From Actibacterium atlanticum (lineage in GTDB: Bacteria; Pseudomonadota; Alphaproteobacteria; Rhodobacterales; Rhodobacteraceae): a DNA stretch of 64,000 nucleotides. Position 1 is the stretch's first letter. Every line of letters begins with the position of its first letter. Both the position numbers and the translations under genes were made by a program. Location: NCBI RefSeq assembly GCF_000671395.1, contig NZ_AQQY01000005.1, positions 186,001 through 250,000 on the forward strand, read 5' to 3'. Below are positions 36,651-45,942 of this stretch, piece by piece. The notes under the pieces were generated by a model, which did not search any database, was not told the origin of the DNA, and saw only the letters and a program-made list of their open reading frames with translations.

Positions 36651-37400
36651 ATGCAAGACCTCAGGTCCCGGATCAAAGCCAAAGAGCTTTTGATCGGCAC
36701 ATTCATCAAGACACCGGCCCCGCATATTGTGGAGATCCTGGGAGAGGCAGGGCTCGATTTCGCCGTTGTTGATCAGGAACATGCTCCGATTGGCATTGCC
36801 CAGATGGATATGATGGCACTGGCGTCGCGCGCGGTAGGGATGCCGATATTGTCCCGCCGCTGGGGCGCATCCCGCGATTGGATCGCGCCACTTCTGGATT
36901 TGGGAATGGCCGGGGTCATGGTGCCCCATGTGATGGACGGCCCTGATGCGGAGGCGGTCTGCAATGCGGTTCGGTTTTCGCGCGGAAAACGCGGGCTTTC
37001 TCCATCCCCCCGCGCCGGAAACTACGGCGGCATGAGCATCCCGGACTATCGGAGCAACTGCGATGCCTCCAGCGTGGTGATGGTCCAGATCGAGGACGCC
37101 AGCGCGTTGGATCATCTGGACGAAATTGCAGCCATCGAAGATGTTGACATGCTTTTCATCGGCCCTGCCGATCTGGCGCAGTCGATGCAGGCTAGCTACC
37201 CATCGGACGAACTGGACGAGGCGATACTTCGCGTCGTCGCAGCTGGCCTGAAACATGACAAAGCGATTGGTCTGTTTGTTGGAAATGCCGCGCACATCCC
37301 TGATTGGCATGACAAGGGGATAACATTGTTCGTAAGCGGATCTGATCAATCCATGCTCAAAGGCGCCGCGACCGGTCTTGCAGCGGCCAAGCGCAGTTGA
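36651..37400 (+). CDS. HpcH/HpaI family aldolase
   Basis: The 249-residue class II (metal) aldolase has FAVVDQEHAPIG (catalytic His region), VPHVMDGPDAE, MVQIEDASAL (metal-binding Glu) and MLFIGPADLAQS. Such enzymes split 4-hydroxy-2-keto acids into pyruvate and an aldehyde. It is the last gene of the catabolic cluster, so a 2-keto-4-hydroxy acid is a likely pathway intermediate. Confidence 0.88.
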   Translation: MQDLRSRIKAKELLIGTFIKTPAPHIVEILGEAGLDFAVVDQEHAPIGIAQMDMMALASRAVGMPILSRRWGASRDWIAPLLDLGMAGVMVPHVMDGPDAEAVCNAVRFSRGKRGLSPSPRAGNYGGMSIPDYRSNCDASSVVMVQIEDASALDHLDEIAAIEDVDMLFIGPADLAQSMQASYPSDELDEAILRVVAAGLKHDKAIGLFVGNAAHIPDWHDKGITLFVSGSDQSMLKGAATGLAAAKRS

Positions 37401-37495
37401 AACGCCCTCGCATGCAGATGATGCAAGCGCGTTCCTGACTTAGCGGCGGCCTTTGGCCTACACGGACAACGATCAATGGCTCTGTGCACACGCGA

Positions 37496-38458
37496 TTAGT
37501 TTTCCGAGATCAGCGCTGTGATGTGAGCGGGGCCAACGGGACGGATGCCCGTTGGGTTAAGCGCTTTGATCGAGTAGTAGCCGCGCGTGATGTGATCCAT
37601 GTTCACCGTTTCAGAGATGCCCGGCAGGCGATAGATACGATCCATCAGCGCCGATAGCCGCGGGTAACTTGCGATCTGACGGCGGTTCGTTTTGAACAGG
37701 CCGTGATAGGCGGCGTCAAATCGGATCAGCGTGACGAACAGGCGAATGTCGGTCTCGCTCAGGTCGTCGCCGAACAGGTAATCCGCGTCCAGACCGGCCT
37801 CCAACATGTCGAGCGTTGAAAACACGCCTTCCACAGCTTCGTCATAAGCCTCCTGCGTGCCGGCAAAACCGCATTTATAAACGCCATTGTTGAGTTTCTC
37901 GTAGACCACAGCGTTCAACACGTCGATCTCGGCGGCCTTTGCCCCCGGGTACAGCCGGTAGGTGGACGGCACGATATGCTCGAAAGCCGTATCGAACATG
38001 CGCAGGATGTCGGCGCTTTCATTGTTCACGATCACGCGAAGCTTTTCGTCCCACAGCACCGGTACTGTAGCACGCCCGGTAAAATGCGGGTCGGCCCGTG
38101 TGTAGATTTCATGCATATACTGCGCACCGAACAAGGGGTCCTCATCGCTGCCGGGATAACCGCCGAAGGCCCAGCCCTGATCGCTGAGCGTCGGGTTGAC
38201 CGCCGTGACCGGGATCATGTCTTCCAGACCTTTGAGTTTGCGAGCGATCAGTGTCCGTGACGCCCATGGGCAGATCAGCGCAACATAGAGCCGATACCGC
38301 CCAGGCTCAGCCCTAAAGCCTGCATCGCCGGTCGGACCGGCGCTGCCATCGGGCGTGATCCAGTTGCGAAAGCTGGACACCTGCCGCATAAAGCGTCCCT
38401 TTTCATCGGCTTTCTGCACCGGCTGCCAGTTTTCCATCCATTTGCCATCGACGAGCAT
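37496..38458 (-). CDS. Glutathionyl-hydroquinone reductase-like glutathione S-transferase (Xi class)
   Basis: The 320-residue protein has the Xi-class motif LICPWASRT with catalytic Cys63, NPTLSDQGWAFGG and a C-terminal helical GST domain. Such enzymes (YqjG/ECM4) remove glutathione from glutathionyl-hydroquinones. ATG 38458 follows GAGGGG; it overlaps the end of the upstream dioxygenase gene. It is the last gene of a LysR-divergent operon. Confidence 0.9.
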   Translation of the reverse strand: MLVDGKWMENWQPVQKADEKGRFMRQVSSFRNWITPDGSAGPTGDAGFRAEPGRYRLYVALICPWASRTLIARKLKGLEDMIPVTAVNPTLSDQGWAFGGYPGSDEDPLFGAQYMHEIYTRADPHFTGRATVPVLWDEKLRVIVNNESADILRMFDTAFEHIVPSTYRLYPGAKAAEIDVLNAVVYEKLNNGVYKCGFAGTQEAYDEAVEGVFSTLDMLEAGLDADYLFGDDLSETDIRLFVTLIRFDAAYHGLFKTNRRQIASYPRLSALMDRIYRLPGISETVNMDHITRGYYSIKALNPTGIRPVGPAHITALISEN

Positions 38459-38471
38459 CGTTTCGTCCCCC

Positions 38472-39302
38472 TCAAGCCGCGTGAAATACAAAGGAGCGCA
38501 TTGAGATCGACCCGAGGTCGATATCGTCGGTCATGAAGCTCAGGGCGTCGCGATTGTCCGAGGCCCCCGCGATGGTCAGCGCGGGCAAATAATGATCTAC
38601 TGACGGATGCGCCATGCGCAGCAGCGATCCAAGGCCCTTGCGATCCGCCAATGCAGCAAAATCCCGATCTTGCAACCTTTCGGCAAACAGCCTGTCAAAT
38701 TCGAGCGCAAAGTCATGCGGCGCGCTGCCCGCGGCCCAGCGGACCGCGCCGAGGTTGTGCACGACATTGCCCGATCCGAGAATTAGAACTCCCCGGTCGC
38801 GAAGCTCGGACAGGGTCTGACCGATCTCAAGCTGATAGCCAAGATCCTGTCGCATATCGATCGAGATCTGAAAAACCGGCACGTCCGCGCCGGGATACAG
38901 GTACTTCAGAACCGTCCAGGCCCCGTGATCGAGACCCCAGGTCTCATCCTCTTCGGCATGGTGGCTGGCCAGCAACGACACCACCTCGCGCGCCAGCTCC
39001 GGGTCGCCGCTGGCGGGATATTGCTGTGCAAACAGGGCGTCTGGAAAGCCATAGAAATCATGGATCGTGCGCGGCATTGCCGACACATCCACCAGCGTTG
39101 TACCCTTGGTCATCCAATGCGCTGACACGACAAGAATGGCCTTGGGCCGGGGGAGTGTCTTGCCCAGCTCGGTCCAGGTGCGACTGTATTCTGTGTCTTC
39201 AATGGCATTCATCGGGCTGCCGTGACCAAGGAATACCAGCGGCATCCGTTCGCTCGGAGAGAGCCGCTCTTTGAGGTCATTGAGGGATTGCGCGGTGTTC
39301 AT
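38472..39302 (-). CDS. ygiD: DODA-type class III extradiol ring-cleavage dioxygenase (YgiD-like)
   Basis: The 276-residue protein has the LigB/DODA metal block FLGHGSPMNAIED (His27) and later SASPHDFAL-like and SVDHYLPAL elements, as in 4,5-DOPA dioxygenase YgiD. ATG 39302 is chosen by homology; the earlier frame overlaps DoxX. It would open catechol-type rings, fitting the neighbouring quinone-detoxifying enzymes. Confidence 0.88.
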   Translation of the reverse strand: MNTAQSLNDLKERLSPSERMPLVFLGHGSPMNAIEDTEYSRTWTELGKTLPRPKAILVVSAHWMTKGTTLVDVSAMPRTIHDFYGFPDALFAQQYPASGDPELAREVVSLLASHHAEEDETWGLDHGAWTVLKYLYPGADVPVFQISIDMRQDLGYQLEIGQTLSELRDRGVLILGSGNVVHNLGAVRWAAGSAPHDFALEFDRLFAERLQDRDFAALADRKGLGSLLRMAHPSVDHYLPALTIAGASDNRDALSFMTDDIDLGSISMRSFVFHAA

Positions 39303-39322
39303 AACGGTGCTCCGTTGATTTT

Positions 39323-39345
39323 GGGGGGCGCTCGAAAACGCCCCC
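39323..39345 (-). terminator. Hairpin between doxX and ygiD
   Basis: On the minus strand GGGGGCG and CGCCCCC pair around an eight-base loop just after the DoxX stop and before the ygiD start. No T run follows, so it may be a partial terminator or an mRNA-processing element rather than a full stop. Confidence 0.4.
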
Positions 39346-39352
39346 TGTATGT

Positions 39353-39775
39353 TCAGGCGAAACGGCCCAATGTATTTTGCAGGCCAGGGGTTTTCAATGC
39401 GAAGGCGCCGCTTCCAAGCAGGGCGGTCGCGCCAAGCACAACGGCCCAGTAGAGCGGGAATTCCCATCCGCCGCCCTCCGCCGAAAACAGCCAGCCATTG
39501 CCCGAGTGCACCCAGGTTGCGCCAAGCAGCACCGGGATCAGCGCCAGCGCGGTCAACCGGGTGGCCACGCCCAAGATCAGGGCCACACCGCCGGCCAGTT
39601 CAGCGAAAATTGTGAGATAGGCCAACAGGCCGGGCAGGCCCAGGCTTTCGAAATAGCCGACGGTTCCTGCAACGGTAAAAACGTTCACCTTGAGTAGCCC
39701 GTGGGCCAGAAAAAGCACGCCGCTGGACACGCGCAAGACGGTTGCCGCGTAGTCGGCATTGGAAGAGTGGGTCAT
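39353..39775 (-). CDS. DoxX family membrane protein
   Basis: The 140-residue protein has four membrane helices and DoxX blocks LRVSSGVLFLAHGLLKV and LAYLTIFAELAGGVALILG. DoxX proteins are small membrane proteins linked to redox and detoxification. The operon order is NAD-binding reductase, DoxX, dioxygenase, GST, a typical quinone-stress set controlled by the divergent LysR gene. Confidence 0.88.
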   Translation of the reverse strand: MTHSSNADYAATVLRVSSGVLFLAHGLLKVNVFTVAGTVGYFESLGLPGLLAYLTIFAELAGGVALILGVATRLTALALIPVLLGATWVHSGNGWLFSAEGGGWEFPLYWAVVLGATALLGSGAFALKTPGLQNTLGRFA

Positions 39776-39796
39776 GATTTTGTCTCCTTTCAGGGG

Positions 39797-40372
39797 TTAC
39801 GCGGCCTGCCACTGCGGCGCGATCTCAGCGCCCTGCCCCAGCACATAGCCAAACTGGATGTTCATGAAACCCAGCGGTTCAAGGTAGCGGGCGTTTTTCA
39901 GAGGTCCGGCATCCACCGGGACAAGTCCGATCTCGCTTGCGAGGGATTTCACCTGCGCGCGCGTGGCGTCATCATCCGCGGCCACAAAGGTTTGCAGGGG
40001 CTGGTCACCGATGGTCAAACCGGAGCCGTAGTGCTGAGCGAAAATGGTGTTGAACGCCTTTGCGACCGAGGCACCGGGCAACAGAGCTGCGATCTCTTCT
40101 GCGGCAGAGCTGTTGCCTGCGACCTGTAGGCCCGAGAAATCGTCTGTCACCGGGTTCGATACGTCAATCACCAGTTTGCCGGTGAAGTTCGCTCGTCCAG
40201 TCACATCCTTGGCCGCGCCAAATGGCGTGGCGAGGATCACGGCCTCGGCGGCTTCAACGGCGGCGGCCAGATCGTCTTCTTTGCCATAGGCAGCGACATC
40301 GTGACCTGCCTTGGCCAATACTGCGGTAAGGCCGGACCCGACATTACCATTTCCAATAACTGCGATTTTCAT
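39797..40372 (-). CDS. NADPH-dependent F420 reductase-like dinucleotide-binding protein
   Basis: The 191-residue Rossmann-fold protein starts MKIAVIGNGNVGSGLTAVLA (GxGxxG) and continues with VIDVSNPVTDD and AFNTIFAQHYGSG. ATG 40372 follows AAGGAG. It resembles F420-dependent NADP reductases, which in bacteria often act as NAD(P)-binding oxidoreductases of unknown substrate. It is the first gene of the operon divergent from the LysR gene. Confidence 0.83.
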   Translation of the reverse strand: MKIAVIGNGNVGSGLTAVLAKAGHDVAAYGKEDDLAAAVEAAEAVILATPFGAAKDVTGRANFTGKLVIDVSNPVTDDFSGLQVAGNSSAAEEIAALLPGASVAKAFNTIFAQHYGSGLTIGDQPLQTFVAADDDATRAQVKSLASEIGLVPVDAGPLKNARYLEPLGFMNIQFGYVLGQGAEIAPQWQAA

Positions 40373-40450
40373 GTCCTTACTCCTTTCGTTCGCCACATCA
40401 CGGTGGCCTGTGGTCTGCCCCCTATTTACGGCTTGCAAACAATCAACAAA

Positions 40451-40463
40451 ATAGCGAAGCTAT
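40451..40463. promoter_or_regulatory. Candidate LysR-type operator
   Basis: ATAGC-GAA-GCTAT is a perfect inverted repeat between the divergent LysR gene and the reductase-DoxX-dioxygenase-GST operon. It resembles the dyads bound by LysR-type regulators. It is short, so chance is possible. Confidence 0.4.
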
Positions 40464-40500
40464 AGAATGACTATCCACAAATTGTTCGCAATGGGCTACC

Positions 40501-41397
40501 ATGGACCTGACCGATGAACTCAAGGCCTTCGTGGCGACGGCTCAAACCGGGTCTTTCACCGCTGCAGCCGATCAGCTTGGCGTATCGAACCGTCTGACCT
40601 CGAAATATGTGGCCGAGCTTGAGGCGCGGCTTGGCGTGCGGCTGTTCCAGCGCACAACCCGCAAGGTCGGCCTGACCCCGGCAGGCGAGGACCTTCTGGC
40701 GCGCGTGCCTGCTTTGCTTGATGATCTTGATGACCTGTTGGCCGAGGTGTCGGAGGGGTCACGCGGCTTTACCGGGGTGATCCGCGTCTCGGCGCCGGTC
40801 ACTTTCGGCGAGCTCTACGTCGCCGGGATGCTGCGCCGCTTTGCCGACGGCAATCCCGGCCTGACCTTCGATCTGCGTCTCAGCGACGCTTATGTGGACC
40901 TCGCGCGTGACGGAATCGATCTGGCCTTTCGCATCGGCCGTTCGGACATGCTCTCGCTGAAGGAACGCAAACTGGGGGAGTTGCGCTCCCGTCTGGTGGC
41001 AAGCCCCGATTATCTCGCCGCGCAAGCCCCGCCCGAACATCCCGAGGATCTGGTGCAACATGCCTGCATCGTCGACACCAACCGCCGCGCGCCGCGGCGC
41101 TGGGTCTTTCATAAGGCGCAAGAGGATCTGGAGGTGCAGGTGCAGGGGCGCTTCCAAGTCAATTCTGCACGCGCCGCGGCAGAACTGGCCGCCAACGGGC
41201 TCGGCATCGCCTATGCCCCGCGTTTTGCAATCTGCGACGGGCTGTCGGCCGGTACACTTGTTGAACTGATGCAGGACTATGCCGGCGACACGACCACCGT
41301 GAATGCCGTCTACCTGGAGGGTCGGGCGCTGCCCCGGAAAATCCGTGCGCTGATCGACTTTGCCGTCGAAGACATAAAATCCTCGGATGTGTTGTAG
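40501..41397 (+). CDS. LysR family transcriptional regulator
   Basis: The 298-residue protein has an N-terminal winged helix (FVATAQTGSFTAAADQLGVSNRLTSKYVAELEARLGVRLF) and a C-terminal LysR substrate domain. It is divergent from the GST/dioxygenase/DoxX/reductase operon and probably activates it in response to a quinone or phenol. Confidence 0.91.
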   Translation: MDLTDELKAFVATAQTGSFTAAADQLGVSNRLTSKYVAELEARLGVRLFQRTTRKVGLTPAGEDLLARVPALLDDLDDLLAEVSEGSRGFTGVIRVSAPVTFGELYVAGMLRRFADGNPGLTFDLRLSDAYVDLARDGIDLAFRIGRSDMLSLKERKLGELRSRLVASPDYLAAQAPPEHPEDLVQHACIVDTNRRAPRRWVFHKAQEDLEVQVQGRFQVNSARAAAELAANGLGIAYAPRFAICDGLSAGTLVELMQDYAGDTTTVNAVYLEGRALPRKIRALIDFAVEDIKSSDVL

Positions 41398-41523
41398 TCG
41401 CATATTATGAATAAATTGTTCCAAGTGATACCATAAATTCAACATTTAAGGCCGAAAATAGCGGTCCTATGTTCCGTTCATCGCATCAATGAGATGCAGG
41501 TCACAGAGCAAAGGAAAGCTGAA

Positions 41524-42084
41524 ATGAAAACCGCAACCCTTATCACCGCCGCCGTCATGGCCGCTACATTTGGCACCGTCGCCCCCGCACAGGACAACGA
41601 GGTCACAATTGCTGCGCTGACCGAACTGGCCGAGCGCCAGGCCGAAGACGCCCGCATAGCCCGGAACCTGGAAACCTTCGACATGCTCGATTTCGAAGTG
41701 TTTTCGAACCAGCAATGGGACCGGCTGCATGAAAGCCACGCCGACGACATCAAGTTGCACTGGCCCGATGGCCGCGTGACCGAAGGCCTCGACGTGCACA
41801 TCGAAGACCTCAAGGCGTTTTTCGTCTTTGCACCGGATACCCGGATCGAGACCCACCCGGTTCGCATCGGCCAGGGTGAATGGACCGGCGTCGTCGGTGT
41901 GATCGAAGGCACGTTTTCAGAGCCGATGCCGATCGGTGGCGACCAGTTCATCCAACCCACCGGCCAAAGCTACAAGCTGACCATGGCCACAATCGGCCAT
42001 TGGACAGACGAAGGAGTGATGGATGAAGAATACCTGTTCTGGGACAATCACACTTTCTACAAGCAAATCGGCCTGATCGAATAA
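41524..42084 (+). CDS. Secreted NTF2-like (SnoaL/ester cyclase-type) protein
   Basis: The 186-residue precursor begins MKTATLITAAVMAATFGTVAPA, a signal peptide, and continues as an NTF2-like fold (HLHWPDGRVTEGLDVHIEDLK-like, then ETHPVRIGQGEWTGVVGVIEG and TFYKQIGLIE). Such domains bind small molecules. ATG 41524 is chosen for its signal peptide. A strong hairpin follows the stop. Confidence 0.72.
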   Translation: MKTATLITAAVMAATFGTVAPAQDNEVTIAALTELAERQAEDARIARNLETFDMLDFEVFSNQQWDRLHESHADDIKLHWPDGRVTEGLDVHIEDLKAFFVFAPDTRIETHPVRIGQGEWTGVVGVIEGTFSEPMPIGGDQFIQPTGQSYKLTMATIGHWTDEGVMDEEYLFWDNHTFYKQIGLIE

Positions 42085-42374
42085 GCCACTATCGGATCGG
42101 GATAGTATCGGCGCCGTTCCGACCCCCGGAACGGCGCCTTGCCAACCTTGGGCATTGTTGTGGCGTGGGCGGCGTTGTGCTTCGGGCGCGCACTCTCTCG
42201 GATGCAAACAACAATCTGCTCCGCCCGCTTACCGGCCAATTTCTTCAAGGGAAGCATATGAGGCTGGTTGAGCTCACAATTTGCAGGACACGCCGACTTT
42301 GTCATGTTTGGGTAGTGCATGTGCGGGCGCTGTCTGCGTCCCGTGCCTGTCGTGCTCACGATTTGCGGACCGTA
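42085..42374. other. Intergenic stretch with a terminator hairpin
   Basis: Apart from the perfect hairpin at 42110-42138 no gene or recognisable signal is seen. It separates the NTF2-like gene from the cupin gene at the edge of the patchwork region. Confidence 0.5.
42110..42138 (+). terminator. Perfect hairpin after the NTF2-like gene
   Basis: GGCGCCGTTCCG and CGGAACGGCGCC form a 12-base stem with a five-base loop, followed by TTGCC. It is strong enough to terminate transcription, though the T run is short. Confidence 0.65.
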
Positions 42375-42809
42375 TCAAGCCGGCGCTTCGTCCGGAGCCA
42401 CAAACGTCATGCCAACACTCTCCGCGATGGATAACACTGATTGAATATCCGGCTCGCCGGGTTCGGGCAGTTCCGTTTGGCCCTCGGCAAGCGGCTGTCC
42501 GATTCCGGTAAAGAATCTGTCGTGCATGTGTCCGGGGGCGTTGAAGATCAAGAGGCGGGCCGGTCTGTCTCCAACAGCCTGAAACGCGTGAACGGCACCA
42601 TCAGGAATTGCGACGTGATCGCCAGGACCTGCCAGGATTTCCTTGCCGTCGACCATGAAACCAATCTGTCCATCAATGACATAAAATGACTCCGTCTCAC
42701 CTGCGTGGTGGTTCGGCGGCGCTCCGGCCCCAACCGGGACAAGGCATTCTACAAGACAGAACTCGCAAGGTCGGTACGAGGACGGACCGATCACCTGCAT
42801 ATCCGACAT
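42375..42809 (-). CDS. Cupin domain protein at a recombination junction
   Basis: The 144-residue protein has the cupin motifs PPNHHAGETESFYVIDGQIGFMVDG (metal ligands HH and E) and DHVAIPDGAVHAFQAVG. Only about 15 residues precede the first beta strands, fewer than in most relatives, and the start codon lies where a DUF2779 gene was truncated. It may have lost its original 5' end. A second start (ATG 42800) is possible. Confidence 0.72.
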   Translation of the reverse strand: MSDMQVIGPSSYRPCEFCLVECLVPVGAGAPPNHHAGETESFYVIDGQIGFMVDGKEILAGPGDHVAIPDGAVHAFQAVGDRPARLLIFNAPGHMHDRFFTGIGQPLAEGQTELPEPGEPDIQSVLSIAESVGMTFVAPDEAPA

Positions 42810-44007
42810 CGTAAGCCGCGATGGTGACGGTTACGTCCTGACAGAAATCAAAAGCAGTACGTCAGCCAAGACTGAACATACTTTCGACCTCGCCTTTCAG
42901 CGTGTGGTGCTTGAGGCCGCAGGGTTTCCGATCACACGCAGTGAAGTTGCGCATGTGAACAACAAGTATGTGAAAGAAGGTGAGATCGACCCTGGGCAAC
43001 TGGTTAGCATCACCGATATCACGGACAAAGTTGAAGGCCAACTCGAAAAGACCAAGATAAGGATCGACCACGCCTTGGATGTTGCCGCCAGCGGGAGCAT
43101 GTTTGATCCCGGGCCCGAGCGAGCCAAGCTGAAGTCCTACGACGAGTGGCTAACGATCCGAGAGAAGCTCGACCCGCCCCTTAAGGACAACAGCATTCAC
43201 AGGCTGCCCTTTATGACCGCCGAAAAGGCCTACAAGCTCATCGAGACCGGGATCACGGAGATCGATCAGATCGAGGATGCGTCAATTCTTGGCAAGTCGA
43301 CCAAGCGATACTTAAGCGCCCTTGCGCGGGGAGAGCGCTGTGTCGAAAAGGACAGGCTTAGCAGCTTTCTTAGCGAGATCGTCTATCCAGTCTACTACTT
43401 TGATTACGAGACATCGCAGAGCCTGTTGCCGCCCTGGAATGGGACGCGACCTTATCAGCAAGTGCCGTTTCAGTATGCGCTTCACATTCAGCGAGAACCT
43501 CGCGGCGAGATCGAGCATCGCGAGTATCTGCACCGCGATCGAAGCAACCCGATGCCGGCCCTTTTGTCGCGACTGCGCGAAGATATCGGCGATACGGGCT
43601 CGGTCCTGGTTTGGTATGAGGGGTTCGAGAAAGCCCGCAACAAAGAGATGGCGGATACCTTCCCTGAATACGCTGCGTTCTTGAAGGATGTGAACGCGCG
43701 CGTGATCGATCTTATGAAACCCTTTTCGGAAGGCATGATTACTGATCCGGCGTTTAGGGGCAGTGCGTCGATCAAGGCGGTGTTGCCGGTACTGGTACCG
43801 GAGGTCACATACTCTGATCTCGATATCCAGGAAGGCGGAAGCGCTTCGCGCCTTTGGAAAAACGTGACACTAACCGATCCGGACACCCCGGAGCGGGAGA
43901 AGGTCTATGCTGATCTTGTTGAATACTGCACACTCGATACCTGGGCGATGGTTGCCATTCACAAGGCACTTCGCAGAGCATTGACCGGAGATCTGCAAGA
44001 ACACTGA
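42805..44007 (+). pseudogene. 5'-truncated DUF2779 (RecB-nuclease-like) gene
   Basis: The frame begins abruptly with ISDIVSRDGDGYVLTEIKSS, the nuclease core pattern D..-EIKSST of DUF2779 proteins, and continues for about 400 residues with YFDYETSQSLLPPWNGTRPYQ and LVEYCTLDTWAMVAIHKALR. Full-length members are several hundred residues longer at the N terminus. No start codon with a ribosome-binding site exists at the junction; GTG 42904 is the longest in-frame start but would lose the nuclease core. The gene is therefore a remnant. Confidence 0.8.
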
Positions 44008-44099
44008 ACTCAACTCGCTTGATTGCGCGCCCAAAAGCTTAGCAATCATCCTCTCACTTGATTTGACCACTTCGCACTCGTTTCTATCCAACTGCGAAG

Positions 44100-45503
44100 T
44101 CAATAAAGGCCGACGGTCCGACCGACGGTGATGGGCTTGACCAGGCTCTCTGCGAGCAGGTAGCGGAGTGCATCCCCCGCGTGGTCCGGACAGTGAGGAG
44201 TGTCGTTCCAATCGTCCGGGTCGTTTTCATCCCGAACCGCATTCGGCAGGGTGGCGAGAAGCAGCTTGCAGCGCTCGTTAATGTAGAGATGCGGGCGGGC
44301 CGGGTTCTTCTCCGCCGCCGCCTGAAGCATCGAGTTGATATGGGCCCAACCTTCTGACCGGCGTCCCTTCCTGGGTTTCGAGATGTTCCAGAAGCCGCCG
44401 GTCGACCGCATCATCTCGATCACGCTCTCGCCTTGAAGCCCGCGAGCATCATCGACGACCGCATGGGGACGTTTCACGCCGTAGTCTGCGCAGACGCTCG
44501 TAATACGCTCCGCGAGCCGGTCCGCCGTCCACTCCTTTGAGTTGTTCAGACTTTCCTCTCCGAAGATTGCATCATTTACCTCGGCCTCGATGATGACGGA
44601 CCCGCGAGGTAGAACGCTGCCATCGGTGAAGTTCATGTCGCGCTTGGCGAACGAACCCAACAGCCCAACTGATGGAGACGAGATGCCCCAGTCTATGGCG
44701 ACCTTCACGATCCACCGATCTGGATCAATGGCGCCGACCTCTGCACGGGCGATGTGAATCTCCGGATCGAAGCTTGGGAACATCAAGCCCTGGCCCTGCG
44801 TCCAGTCTCCAAAAAGCCATTGAGCTAACCGGACTGGATCGCCGTGACACGCCTCCCGGAGCTTCCGAATGTAGGCTTGCTGGTCAATGAATGGATTGTC
44901 TGCTGGCCCGGAGAAGACCGTGACCCATTCCTCGCCGCCTTTCTCGTCGCCTTCGTGCTGGATTGTGTACGGGACCTAGCTCCGCCGATCCCGGACGTGC
45001 CGCTCGAAGATGCGAGCATGGAGAGGTCCGCCGGGGTTTCCCAGATACACGACTCGAGTGGGAACCCCTTGTGGGGCGCGGAGGTTTGAACGCAGAATGC
45101 GAAGGAGGCGCTCCGACTGGTAAGCGGTGACCTCATCGACGATCAGGAGCGTGACATTCTTGCCCTGAACCTTCGCAAAATAGTCGCTCTCCCGCTCAAG
45201 AGCGAGAAGGGTGATCTTTGCGCCATTCGCGAGCCGCATAATCTTGTCGGAGCGGTTGTAGGTGAACGAGCCGCCGAAGAGCTGGTTCGCCATGCCCAGA
45301 AGTTCGTCCTCGAAGTCCGCGAGCGCCTTATAGGTCCGGCGGACGATTAAGACCGAGGCGGCGGAGCCGTAGCGTTCGACATGCTGGAAGGAGATCGCCG
45401 TACCGGCAGTCGTCTTGCCGCCACCCCGCGCGCCCAAGAGAGCGAGGTTCATCGTCTCTGGGATTTCTAGGGTTGAGGCTTGAAATGCGCTAAGTCGCTC
45501 CAT
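44100..45503 (-). pseudogene. Phage terminase large subunit with an in-frame amber codon
   Basis: The ATPase half (Walker A GARGGGKT at residues 24-31, Walker B LLIVDE at 119-124) and the nuclease half (VAIDWGISSP, AVVDDARG, PDHAGDALRYLL) are in one frame of 467 codons. They are split only by TAG at codon 176 (44976-44978). The sequence on both sides of the stop reads as normal terminase (HVRDRRS, then VPYTIQHEGDEKGGEEW). The lesion is a single nonsense codon, or suppressed amber, not a frameshift. It overlaps terS by 14 bases. Confidence 0.88.
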
Positions 45504-45942
45504 CTTCGACCTCCGCGATCCGCTTCAGGTATGCTTGGCGATCCGCAGGTGAGGGTAGCTGGATCACCTGTTGGCGATTGTCGTTGTTGACGATGGTCAG
45601 GTGGGACGGGATCTTCTGGTCACCTATCTCGTAGCCGCGCCGCGACTTCAGGAGAAAGATCGCGGCGACCGTGCTATCCTTTCGGTCTGGGTCGAGGGCG
45701 CGCTCCTTCAGAGCGCTCACCAGTTGATCCTCCATAGCAGAGTAGCCGCGCTCCAGTGCTTCTACGACTTCCGGCTGGCGCCGTCGGATGTCGTAGAACG
45801 TGCGACTCCCGATCCGCAGCGTCTTGGCGATTGATGTCATGGACATCCCGCCAGCCGCCATCTCTTCGATCATTTGGAGGCCCTTCTTGCCGATGCGGCG
45901 AGTGTGGCCGCCTTCGTTCTTTATGACTGCCGGTTCGCTCAT
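45490..45942 (-). CDS. Phage terminase small subunit-like protein
   Basis: The 150-residue protein has an N-terminal HTH (KGLQMIEEMAAGGMSMTSIAKTLRIGSRTFYDIRRRQPEVVEAL) and a helical C terminus. It overlaps the large-terminase gene, as terS does. It would bind the packaging site of the element or its helper phage. It is intact. Confidence 0.75.
   Translation of the reverse strand: MSEPAVIKNEGGHTRRIGKKGLQMIEEMAAGGMSMTSIAKTLRIGSRTFYDIRRRQPEVVEALERGYSAMEDQLVSALKERALDPDRKDSTVAAIFLLKSRRGYEIGDQKIPSHLTIVNNDNRQQVIQLPSPADRQAYLKRIAEVEDGAT

Noticed and set aside
44787-44975. Frameshift as the cause of the split terminase
   Set aside because: Reading across 44976 keeps the same frame and gives normal terminase sequence directly after TAG, so the lesion is a nonsense codon.
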